Assembly: GCA_951640195.1 (NCBI GenBank)
Contig: OX621164.1
Span: forward strand, 3,577,098-3,641,097
Source: Porpolomopsis calyptriformis
Lineage: Eukaryota; Basidiomycota; Agaricomycetes; Agaricales; Hygrophoraceae
Reading direction: 5' to 3'
Length of the DNA stretch: 64,000 nucleotides
The notes below the pieces were generated by a model that ran no database searches, was not told the DNA's origin, and worked only from the letters and a program-made list of their open reading frames with translations. The position numbers were made by a program, and so were the translations under genes. Positions 36,560-45,688 of this stretch are shown piece after piece. How positions within the stretch are numbered: position 1 is the first letter of the stretch; every line of letters starts with the position of its first letter.

Positions 36560-38150
36560 TCACATCCACACTCCCAAAGCCAATACAGACACCACCCACC
36601 AACACCAACATCCATACGACCAGAATGACGGCACCTTTGCTTTCGCAGAGGCGGCACTCACTGGCCCTTTGGACCCGGCATTGACCCAATCTTGCCATGC
36701 CGCCTGCAGATCAAGCACGAAAGCTTGACCCTCTGCGCTCTGGTTTCCGGGTAGGTACCAATGCTCGGGGTCGACGACGGGGGTGAGCCAGCCATCTGGG
36801 GTGATGTGCTGCGTTCCGTTTAGGGTGCCTGAGATTGCACTCGGACCGGGTGGTGGCGGTGGGTTTGACGATGGTGAGGATGGTGGGAGGGATGCGGAAG
36901 CTGTGATGCTGGTGTGTGGTGAGAGTGAGATATTGGCTGCGAAGAGGGCTTTTCGAGAGAGCTCGGCGAGTGGGATGTGGAGGTGGTTTCCCCAGAGGAC
37001 GGAGAGGCGGTAGACTGTGCTAGCGAGGATGGCGGTGGATGAGGCGTCGTAAAAGGTGGATTGGTCGTCAGCGTAATTTCTGAAGATATAAGTGGTGTCC
37101 TGGAAGATGTTTTTTTTTAAAAAATATATGTAAAAAAAAGGCAAACCAAGAAGGGATGCAGACTGACCAGGTGCGGGTAGATACCCGCGTGGATTTCGTT
37201 TATCCAGTTGGCGAGATCGGATTTTTCTTGATTGAGTTTGTTGCTGTATTGGGAGCGCATCATGGTAGCGAGGACGCGGAGCATGCCTGAGGCAGCCCAA
37301 CCGTTCCCTGTGGTAGCATATCCGTATATACAAACAAAGGATGAGAGAACACGAACCTGTGGACCAGTGTCCTAGATCGGGTGATATCATGGTGCCCAAC
37401 ACGATGTGTTTCCAAATTCCCTTCGCATTGGGGTCCCTGAGGTAGCTTCTGTAAAGCTTAATTTGGTTGTATGCGTCTAAAAGCTTGCCACTGTCTTGTG
37501 TCATAACGCCGTAGTACGCCAAGAACGGTGGCACCATATACACAAAATCGCTCCTGGAAAGAACGATTCCGCTTATCTTTCCTCGAAAAAGCAGAGAAAA
37601 CTCACCACAATTGGACCTCGGACACGCGATGAGAGATCGCCCCGTTGGGCGTCCTGGGCACGAACTGGTAGAGGAAATCAAGCTGATCGGTAGCGGCGGC
37701 TGCGTAGTTGAGGCCGTCGATCGTGCTTTGATGGGTCCAATTGGCGAGGAGGACAGAAAGTCCGATGGACGCTGGATCTCCTGCGCTCCCATCTTGGATC
37801 AACGGTTGTGGGCCAGATATGTTACCGTTGGAGATTGCACGGTTGGCGACCGTGGACTGCGCGATGGCGAAGAAGGGCGAGAGGGGAGCGGTGAGGTTTG
37901 CAGGGACGGCTTGGGGAGGGGGTAATGGTTGAGGCGAGAATACGGAGTAGGAGGGGACGTAGAGTTCGAGGATGGACTGTGATCGAGTGCCGAGTTCCCA
38001 GCTGGAAGAGGGGCGATGATGAGAGGTTAGATGGCCGAACGAATGGAAGGAGACAAACGATTGGTGGGCAGCATTTTGGAGACCGAGGGTGATGGCAGCG
38101 ATTTGATTGGCGGTGAGATTAACGTTTAAAGGGGTAAATCGCAGGTGCAT
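36560..38150 (-). CDS. GH105/GH88-like (YesR/YteR type) glycoside hydrolase, signal peptide missing
   Basis: N-terminal exon: NLTANQIAAITLGLQNAAHQ; after a GTTTGT..CCAG intron SWELGTRSQSILELYVPSYS. Later blocks: SDFVYMVPPFLAYYGVMTQD, LYRSYLRDPNAKGIWKHIVL, SPDLGHWSTG joined to NGWAASGMLRVLATMM, YADDQSTFYDASSTAILAST and DGWLTPVVDPEHW. The GHWxTGNGWAAxGM block is typical of (alpha/alpha)6-barrel unsaturated uronyl hydrolases, which clip unsaturated sugars from pectin-lyase products. A hydrophobic C-terminus (CWWVVSVLALGVW) could anchor it. Such enzymes are normally secreted, but the only start gives MHLRFTPLNVNLTANQI with no hydrophobic leader, and the sequence upstream is rearranged DNA, so the first exon has probably been lost. 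Confidence 0.72.
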
Positions 38151-38175
38151 AGGATAATCCTCTTTACAGATATCT

Positions 38176-38538
38176 TTGCTGTTCTTTCATGTCGATGGCG
38201 GTGAGCAATTGGTCGTCGAGCGCTTATCTCAACAGGGCCAGGTTCGCATTAGAGCGCGTAGCCAATTTGGTCCGCCCACAGGTCAAGTCTCTTTTCCCAG
38301 TACATTCACCGGAAGAGGGACAGAACTCAAATTCTTCAGGGAATCATTGAACAAACACCTGGCCAATCTATCAAGCCATGGCACTTTAGAAGGCCGTTCA
38401 GTAACCACTAATACTCTGGATATCGGCTACCACTGTGTGCAAGCTCAACCAAGGATCCGCCAAATTCTCGATCTCGTGAATGACCACCGTCCCCAACTTC
38501 AGGAACATAGCTCGAAACCAATGTTGCCGAAAAATTAG
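38176..38538 (+). pseudogene. 3' fragment of an unrecognised gene at the edge of the inverted CRN copy
   Basis: Open frame with protein-like composition (GQVRIRARSQFGPPTGQVSF; DIGYHCVQAQPRIRQILDLV), ending PMLPKN. The part from about 38338 on is the inverted counterpart of 28590-28766, where the same frame carries a deletion and a stop. It lies tail-to-tail with the CRN copy. The 5' part is missing; the frame begins 26 bp from the GH105 start codon on the other strand. Family not recognised. Confidence 0.4.
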
Positions 38539-39943
38539 TTAGAATGAGGTTGCGACACGATTGGCTTCATCCCGGTAAGCCGATCGATATTGCAACGATT
38601 GAGAGTCTGAACGATTGTCAGCCTACAGCGAGTCAGTTTAGCAAGCAAGCACCTGCGAAATCCCATATGGCTGAAAGCAACCCGGATGCATTCACGATGG
38701 AAATCACAGATTAGTGACCCTCTTGAACCCACAACATGCCCACTAATAGAGGTGCTCGTTGCTTGGTCGGCAATAGTATACAAAAAAGGAGGATACAATG
38801 GGGGGCGCAATAAGCTAAATCAAACTGTCGGACATCTTTCCTGTGCGCATCTCATCCCAAAGTTTCTGTACATCAACTCCCCAAACGTACTGCTCAACTC
38901 GGCTCTTCCAAGTGATGGCGGCTTCCACGGTTGAGCAACATAGTCAGCCTCAATTTGTTGAGGAACGACATAGACAAGTTTCCATTTGACACTGCGGTCG
39001 CTTCGCTGGCGTGGGATCCATAACTTGGGAGGGTTTGTCGGATGGTCCAAAGAGGTAGTGAACTGAAACAAAACCACAGCGGTAGGTGTCTTTCCATCAA
39101 CTTCAAGGACAAACGAATCAATTCCAGCGACGGTGGAGGACAGCGGCTGGTAGTACCGAGTGTAATCGAGCTTGTCGAAGGAGCTAATCTCGTCGGATGC
39201 AAAATTTTTGATACGTGTAACATGTCCCAAGTCTAGCGATATCGATTCAGAGTTTGAAAATGATCAAACATGAAGTGGCGACGCGAGAGAGGTGAACAAA
39301 TATCGGTGTCCAGCTCTTTCAAACAGCATACCAGAGGCCGATCGAGTTGAGGGATTATGAAACACTGCCTGTATGCTGTTGACGAGTTTCTCCCTCTTCT
39401 CCTGCAAAAGTTTGTCGAAGATGTATCGAGAAGTGATTTGGCTATCAGAGATATTACGCCACTCCACACCATTTTCATTGATTCGAGGATTGACTTCAAT
39501 GAGCAAATTGCTGACATCGTCCTTGAATCCATTGTCGGAATCCCGAAATAGCTGGATGAGGTCGGTACAGTCGTCGATCGCACGGGAGATATCCTCCTCG
39601 ATATCGGTTTCCGCCATGGAAAAGAGAGCCCTTGGTGAACCTCCATATTTGACAACTTGGCATGCAACTGGTGCTATTCACGAGGCTCTTTGGCATATTC
39701 ACTGGTCAAAAAATTCGGTATCAGGTCACTCAAACAATGTGAATGCATCTACCGAGCAACATAAATCTCGGACCATGACCATGTGTTCATGAAAAACTTC
39801 TTGACCTTCTTCTGTTTGACCCATTCCTTGAATCGGCTCCTCTTCGGTGCCGATGTCACCAGGTTTTTCCAGGTTTTGAACTTGATTGGGGTTGGTTAGT
39901 CGTCATTAAGATCGAACAGGGCAAGCCTATCCAGATATTGCCT

Positions 39944-39948
39944 AACAA
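39944..39948. repeat. target-site duplication, left (AACAA)
   Basis: AACAA directly before the left LTR, matching AACAA at 44855-44859 after the right LTR. Removing the element and one copy restores CCTAACAAGGTCC, which lines up with CCTAACGAGGTCC of the uninterrupted CRN gene (minus strand near 27160). Confidence 0.93.
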
Positions 39949-40060
39949 TGTCAGAAGTCTATTCAAGTTGTTGCAGAACTAAAGGTTACATCTCGCAATC
40001 GTACGACTATGGTTGAGCTATCACATGACTAGACGTAGAGAGGGAGGGCATTTCGTGACA
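39949..40060 (-). repeat. 3' LTR (112 bp)
   Basis: Element-sense 3' LTR; identical to the 5' LTR except TG for CA at two adjacent positions near 39969-39970. Confidence 0.93.
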
Positions 40061-40135
40061 TTACCCCCCTTTTTAGGTCTCGGACTCCGGACGAGGGTTG
40101 GTGGTGGGGTTGTTTAGATGGAAGTTGGTGGTGAG

Positions 40136-43100
40136 TCAGGGGAAGCTCTCTTGTATACGTGTTCCGCGTTCCCAAATGGGCTTAGGGTGTTCTTTCCATC
40201 GGACGTGATATTCTAGTCCTTCATCCGTGGTTCTTGAGTTGAGGATTTCGTCGGCTATCAAGTTGGTGTCTCCACAGACTTGTAGGGTTACTTTTGGTCT
40301 CGGGCGGTTGAAGGAGTCGGTTTTATAGCGGCGTAATTTTGAGATATGGAATACTGGGTGGACGCGGCTGAGGTCGGCTAGTAGTGACACACGATATGCG
40401 ACATCGGAGAGGACCTTTGTGATCTGGTAGGGTCCCATGCGGCGATAGTTGAGCTTCTGACTTGGGCGGTCATTGAAGTATCGACGTAGGTCGATCAGGA
40501 CCAGGTCACCGATCTTGAAACATTCTTCTCGGTGTTTGCGGTTGTAGTATTTCTTGGTGTCGATCGAAGCTTTCTTGAGGGAGGACTCTGCATTTTTCTT
40601 TACTTGGTGGAGGTGGTCTACGAAACATTTTACATCGACGTTTGATGTCTCTCGTCGTATTTCGGTCCCTCGTCTGGGGTTTCTACCATGGTTCAGGAAG
40701 AAAGGGGAGTAGTTGGTAGATGACGACACCTTGTCGTTGTATGTGAATTCAGCCATTGGGATCCAATTGACCCAGTCGTTCTGGCGGTAATTGATGAATA
40801 GGCGGAGGTATTGCTCAACCTCTTGGTTTATCCGTTCCGTTTGGCTGTCGGTTTGTGGGTGGTAGGCCGAGGATAGTCCCTGAGTTATCTTGAGTAGTCG
40901 ACATAGCTCGCGTGTGAATTCGGCTGTAAATTGGGTTCCTCGGTCGCTGATGATCTTGGTTGGGAATCCCCATCTCTTCCATACATGGTTGCGGAAGAGT
41001 TTTGCTGTTCCTTCAGCTGTTATTGTTTTTGTTGTTGGGATGAAACAGCTACTCTTGGTGAATCGGTCGACTACTACCATGAGTGAGTCGAACCCTTGGC
41101 ACTCTGGTAGTCCTGTGATGAAGTCGACGGAGATCGTTGTCCAGGGTGTCAAGGGTATTTCATTTGGGTGAAGTAGGCCTAGGGGTTTTTGCGGGAAGGT
41201 TTTTGACCATTGGCATTTGTCGCATTGTTCCACGTATTGGGTGATGGTTCGGGTTATCGAGGGCCACCAGTAGTCTCTTAACACGAGTTCTCGCGTACGG
41301 GCTATCCCTGGGTGTCCCGCGGTGGGGTGGTCGTGGTGTAATTCGAGGATTTGTTTGAGGGTGGTTTCGTGGTTTGGGACAACGACTAGTCTGTTCCGTA
41401 GGATTAGGCCATTGGTTTCTTCCCACTTGTTGCCTTCTTTGTCAGTTCCGTCATTGTTTTGGGCTTCGAGGAGGAGTGACGAGGTTTTGTTGTGGTGGGA
41501 GTCTCTCGATTTCTTGATCTGTTCTAGTATTAGGTCACCGTCAGAGTGGGTTTGGATTTCTGTTCGACGTATGTTTTCAGGTTTTAAGACCACAATGTTG
41601 GTGTTGTCGGAGGTTACTCCTTCGCTGTGGTCCTCGCGTCTCGAGAGGGGGTCGGCGACTGTCATGGTTTTGCCAGGTTTGTGAGTTAGGGTAAAGTTGA
41701 AGTTAGAGAGGAACAGTGACCATCGGGCTTGTCAGCGGTTTAATCGTTGAGCGGACATGAAGTATTCGAGGTTGCGGTGGTTGGTCCAGATGTCGAATTT
41801 GTGGTGCATGCCAGAGAGTAAGTGTCGCCATTCCGTGAGCGCTCGGATTATAGCTAACAGTTCTTTGTCGTGGATCTTATAGTTCCGTTCAGCCTGATCG
41901 AGGCTTCTGGAGTGGTAGGCGATGGGATGCCATACGTTGTCTTGGAGTTGGGAGAGTACGGCTCCCGTTGCGAAGTCGGAGGCGTCAGCCTCAACTCGGT
42001 ATGGGTTAGTGTCGGAGGGGAATCAGAGGATCGGTGCGGTCGTTAGCGATTGCTTTAGGAATTGGAAGGCGTCGTTGGCCTTTGGGTTCCATGTCCACGT
42101 ATCGCATTTCTTTGTGAGGTCATGGAGGGGGCGTGCTATCTTGGCAAAATCTCTGATAAATTTCCGATAGAAGTTACAGACGCCTAGGAAGCGTTGGACT
42201 TGGTTCTTTGAGGTTGGTGTAGGCCAGTCTAGGATGGCTGAGACCTTTGTCGGGTCCATGCGGGTTCCTGACTTGGAGATGATTACGCCGAGGTAGGCTA
42301 TCTCCTCTTTGAAGAAGTCGCATTTCTCCGCCTTGAGGTATAGTTTGTGTTCTTGCAGTATTTGTAGGGCCTCTTGTGTAGTCGTGATGTTATCTTCACG
42401 GGTGTGGGTGTAGATAAGTATGTCGTCCATATATACGTGGAGGACTTTTCGATTGATCAGGGGTTTGAGGATTGTGTTCATCATCGTTTGGAAGGTCGCT
42501 GGGGAGTTGATCAGTCCGAAAAACATGACTGTGGGCTCGAAGAGCCCTCGGGGTGTGATGAACGCAGCTTTATGACAGTCCAATGGTTTTATTCGGACGT
42601 TGTTGAACCCCCATCGAATATCCATCTTCGTGAAGAATTGCGCGCCTTGTAGGCCTTCGATTATATCAGAGATGAGGGGGAGTGGGTACTTGTTGGGAAT
42701 TGTTAGGGCATTCAGGGCGCGGTAGTCCTGGACTGGGCGGTGGGATGAGTCGGCTTTGTCTACGAAGAAGAAGGGGGATGCCCATTCCGACTTCGAGGGG
42801 CGTATACGGCCTATCTTGAGGTTCTTGTCTAGAAATTTGTTGAGTTCATTTGTTTCGGTTCTACTCAGGGGGTAGGCTCATTTCGTGACTGGTTTTGCTC
42901 CAGGTTTCAGTTCGATGGCGTGGTCCCAGATACGTTCTGGTGGGAGTTCGTCAAAGTGGGATTTCTCGAAGACAGAGGCCCAGGGGCGTAGTTCTTTGGG
43001 AATGGTTGCGTTCTTGTTGGGGTTGGATGAGGAGATGAATCTTATGACGAATGAGTTGGTTTTTGGTTCGGTCAACATATCGCACTCAGGGGGGCATCGG

Positions 43101-43660
43101 GAGAACTCTATCTCCCCTGTTCGCCAGTTGATTGTCGGGTTGTGCTTTTGAAGCCAGGGGTGGCCAAGTATGATGTTTGTTTTTCCTAGGTTTGTGATCA
43201 GGAGCTTGAGGCGTTCCCTGTGTCCTTGGTGTTCTACGATCATGGATGTTTTCCCGGTGATGGAGCCGGCGGCATTCTTGGTACCATCTACATTGAATAC
43301 TGGTATAGGCTTGTCAAGATCGGTGACTGGGATCTCATTCTTTTTGGTGTACCGTCGGTCAATAAATGAGTCGGTAGCACTACAGTCAACTAGGGCCTTT
43401 TGTGATGTTGAGCGTAGGGTTTCGGGGGTGGTGAGGCGGACGTAGATGGAGGTTTCCAGTTTTGTGTCGAATGTTCTGCGTATGATGTGTAGGGGGTTTT
43501 GGTCGGCTCGCTCTTCAGTGGGGGTGGGGGTTCTCTTTTCGGTTTCATTGATTTCTTCTCTTTCTACCTCATTTTCGACATCTATCTCCTCTATTTGAAG
43601 CGGTGCGAATTGGTTACAGGACAGGCGAGCGGTAGGTATCGGTGTCCCTATTGAAAATCC
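40136..43660 (-). pseudogene. pol: pol polyprotein of the chromovirus, three in-frame TGA stops
   Basis: Protease: LVDCSATDSF, where the usual D-S/C-G-A active-site loop has Ser for Gly. RT: core motif VYMDDILIY intact, preceded by KMDIRWGFNNVRIK. RNase H: VEADASDFATGAVLSQ and NYKIHDKELLAI. Integrase: zinc finger HDHPTAGHPGIARTR with CDKCQWSK, DD35E core (ISVDFITGLPECQGFDSLMV; IISDRGTQFTAEF), GPY module (MGPYQITKVL), and chromodomain (ADEILNSRTTDEGLEYHVRW). Stops: TGA at 42880-42878, 42025-42023 and 41734-41732, all in the same frame with homologous sequence continuing past each. It is entered by -1 shift from gag at 43654-43660. Inactive as written. Confidence 0.92.
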
Positions 43661-44649
43661 GACGATGCTAACCATTCGTCGCCTTTTCCAGCTTCGATCA
43701 GCTTTATCATTTTCTGCGCGTAGGGGCAGTTGGACATGCGGTGGCCTTCTCTTCCGCAGCCGAAACATTTGCCTACGAACTTTGGTATGGGTCGTCTGGC
43801 GCGGTTGATGTCTATTGGGACAGTAGCGTTGAGGTCTGTGGGGGGGGTTTGGGTTGCTAGTCGGGTAGTCATCGTGGTTCTCCCCGTGTTGTGGGAGGTG
43901 TAGGTGCAAGCTTCTCGCCACTGATGGTCGAGGGTTTCGGCTTGGGCTTTCCAGCCCTCTAGGGTGGTGGGTAGTGGTATAACGTTAAAGATGCGGTTGC
44001 GAAGTGGGATGGTGAGGCCTTTCTTGTAATATTCGATGGCGGTGACGTCGTTGACTCCGCTTGGGTCGACTAGGGCTTGGAATTCAGCATTGTACTCATC
44101 AGCCATTCTGCCGGCTTGTCTGATCTTTTCTAGGGCTTCGATTGCTGTCCGTTGGGGGTTGGGGTCATCGAATTGGCGCAGGAATTTGACACGGAAGTCA
44201 GCCCAGTTGTGGAAAGGGTTCCTGCCTGCTTCGTAGGCATCGAATTTCATCTGGGCCCAGACTTGGGCGGGACCTTTTGTTATAAAATTGAGGGTGTGTT
44301 TGATGCGGAGGACATCGTCATGACTGATTCGTTCAGTGTATAGGGTGACTTGGCGAAAGAAGGTTTTGGCCATTAGGCGGGACCCATCGTAGTATTCTGG
44401 GGTTGCTGGTTTGATGTGGGTCGGAGTTGGGGCGGTCGGCGGAGTGGTTGCAGGGGCATTGCTTATCTGGCATCGTAGGGCATCAATATTTTGGCTTAGG
44501 GTTGTGAGGACTTGAGCGAGGTTTAGGCTTTGGAGCTGGGTTATTCCATCCGTTAGGTGGGCAATGTCGGATTTGAGTGCGGTGAATTTGTTGTTGGCAT
44601 TTGTCATGTGTTCGGTGACTTCTGTGAGGAATCGTTCGATTTCGGACAT
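43648..44649 (-). CDS. gag: gag of the chromovirus, 333 aa
   Basis: Capsid-like region with the Ty3-type gag fold (YYDGSRLMAKTFFRQVTLYT; NPFHNWADFRVKFLRQFDDP; EYYKKGLTIPLRNRIF) and a single CCHC zinc knuckle (CFGCGREGHRMSNC, spacing CX2CX4HX4C) near the C-terminus. The frame is intact from ATG to TAG (43650-43648). The zinc knuckle packages element RNA. The stop lies just after the frameshift heptamer. Confidence 0.93.
   Translation of the reverse strand: MSEIERFLTEVTEHMTNANNKFTALKSDIAHLTDGITQLQSLNLAQVLTTLSQNIDALRCQISNAPATTPPTAPTPTHIKPATPEYYDGSRLMAKTFFRQVTLYTERISHDDVLRIKHTLNFITKGPAQVWAQMKFDAYEAGRNPFHNWADFRVKFLRQFDDPNPQRTAIEALEKIRQAGRMADEYNAEFQALVDPSGVNDVTAIEYYKKGLTIPLRNRIFNVIPLPTTLEGWKAQAETLDHQWREACTYTSHNTGRTTMTTRLATQTPPTDLNATVPIDINRARRPIPKFVGKCFGCGREGHRMSNCPYAQKMIKLIEAGKGDEWLASSDFQ
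43654..43660 (-). promoter_or_regulatory. -1 ribosomal frameshift site GGATTTT
   Basis: Read on the minus strand, G-GAT-TTT in the gag frame, two codons before the gag stop; slipping back one base gives GGA-TTT-TCA, which opens directly into pol. GGAUUUU is a known -1 slippery heptamer in some plant RNA viruses. Confidence 0.7.
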
Positions 44650-44729
44650 TTTGAGAGAGAGGGAGGGGTGGTGAGTGAGGTTGGAGGGTGTCGAGGGTCC
44701 AGAACGTTAGGTTAGGACTGTCGGGGAGG

Positions 44730-44740
44730 TAGTTCTGCAA
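44730..44740 (-). promoter_or_regulatory. primer-binding site, probably self-primed
   Basis: Two bases inside the 5' LTR. Element-sense TTGCAGAACTA is the exact reverse complement of TAGTTCTGCAA within the same LTR (44775-44765), 11 nt, the same length used by Tf1-type self-priming. It does not begin with TGG as tRNA-primed sites do. Confidence 0.65.
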
Positions 44741-44742
44741 AC

Positions 44743-44854
44743 TGTCAGAAGTCTATTCAAGTCATTGCAGAACTAAAGGTTACATCTCGCAATCGTACGA
44801 CTATGGTTGAGCTATCACATGACTAGACGTAGAGAGGGAGGGCATTTCGTGACA
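44743..44854 (-). repeat. 5' LTR (112 bp)
   Basis: Element-sense 5' LTR, TGTCACGAAAT to TTCTGACA, followed on the outer side by the AACAA target duplication (44855-44859). Confidence 0.93.
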
Positions 44855-45120
44855 AACAAGGTCCAAATGCTCTGCTAGCGTGAACGAATCATTCGGAATC
44901 CAGTAGACACCCGACTCAAGAAACAAGTAACGAAAGTCAGGTGACAGCGTATAAATGGTAGGTTTTGCCATCGATAAGCCGTCTTAAAAGTCAATATGTC
45001 AACATGAGGCCTTCGCGTGTTCCTGCCTCAACGCAGAATAAATCAGCCGCGCTGCACCCATGAATCAACCCACTTGAAAGTTTAGAGGTAACCCAAGCTT
45101 CCCTTGAACTGTGCATCAGC

Positions 45121-45688
45121 ATGCTCACAGAGCTCGATCATCTAGTCGAAATCATGTCCAGCATTGAGCTAAATGCTATATATATGGTTGCTTATTACAG
45201 GCCATTCCCCCCTGGAGATCCATTTCATTGGGGCTTATACATGACGACCGACAGCAACCTTAGCGGAACTCTCTTTCATGTACGCCAGCATCCAAGTTGG
45301 GAATATAGCCCAAGCCAACACATATTCTTGAACTCGGATACTGCTGTGCAAGCTGCGAAGATTGGCTTTGTTCCGTTAGGAACCACTTCTCAAGAGCTTG
45401 AAACCTTCTTTGGAGACGTTCCTGTGGGTGAATCACAGCACTATACTGGTGAATGGAGATGCAACAATTGGGTCAGAGATGCTGTGCGTTTACTGGTTGC
45501 CAAAGGGTTGAAAGTCCTCAGATGCTGCTCTGTGATTGAAGTTTGACTAGATCAATTTTCGGTCAGGTTGGATGCAATGTGAAGATGTGGATGCTCTGTG
45601 GACTTCAGTGAGGCAATCTGCACTCTTGATTCGAGACGACGTTGTAAATGGCAAGACAGAGAAGCAGATTATTGATACTATAATGTAG
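45121..45688 (+). CDS. DUF6914-like small protein, possible papain-like fold
   Basis: The main exon (45121-about 45530) encodes IYMVAYYRPFPPGDPFHWGL, GTLFHVRQHPSWEYS and EWRCNNWVRDAVRLLVAKGL. The spaced FHWGLY histidine and a CNxWV cysteine resemble fungal DUF6914-type proteins and, more widely, permuted papain-like folds, where His and Cys are catalytic. A second coding block after a CAG acceptor (WMQCEDVDALWTSVRQSALL to a TAG at 45688) looks like the true C-terminus, but I cannot find a donor that keeps the phase: either a frameshift or an unusual intron. Unspliced, the frame stops at 45546. It lies tail-to-tail against the APH gene with no gap. Enzymatic role is inference only. Confidence 0.55.

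Larger units (their letters stand above)
39949..44854 (-). mobile_element. Ty3/gypsy chromovirus LTR retrotransposon, 4906 bp, nearly complete
   Basis: LTR, gag, protease, reverse transcriptase, RNase H, integrase with chromodomain, LTR, on the minus strand. LTRs (39949-40060 and 44743-44854) are 112 bp, start TGTC and end GACA, and differ at two adjacent bases, implying recent insertion. pol is one frame interrupted by three TGA codons. Gene order, the GPY-type integrase module and the C-terminal chromodomain place it in the chromoviruses; the primer site suggests self-priming as in Tf1/sushi elements. Confidence 0.95.
38540..45006 (-). pseudogene. inverted partial Crinkler copy, interrupted by an LTR retrotransposon
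   Basis: Minus-strand sequence matching the CRN gene from just after Walker A (VYLTYCLLRRLIDGK, ending 45006) to the stop and 3' flank. It is in two blocks, 45006-44860 and 39943-38540, split by the element at 39944-44859. Differences from the 25.8-kb gene include a short in-frame deletion in the QEVFQMLFRNPS region, substitutions (INPAFLPKLC versus TNPPKLWIPR), and a frameshift after the WKPPSLG block, which gives RAELSSTFGELMYRNF in the wrong frame. The Ub-like header and P-loop lysine are absent and no promoter is visible, so it cannot make a working CRN. Confidence 0.88.
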
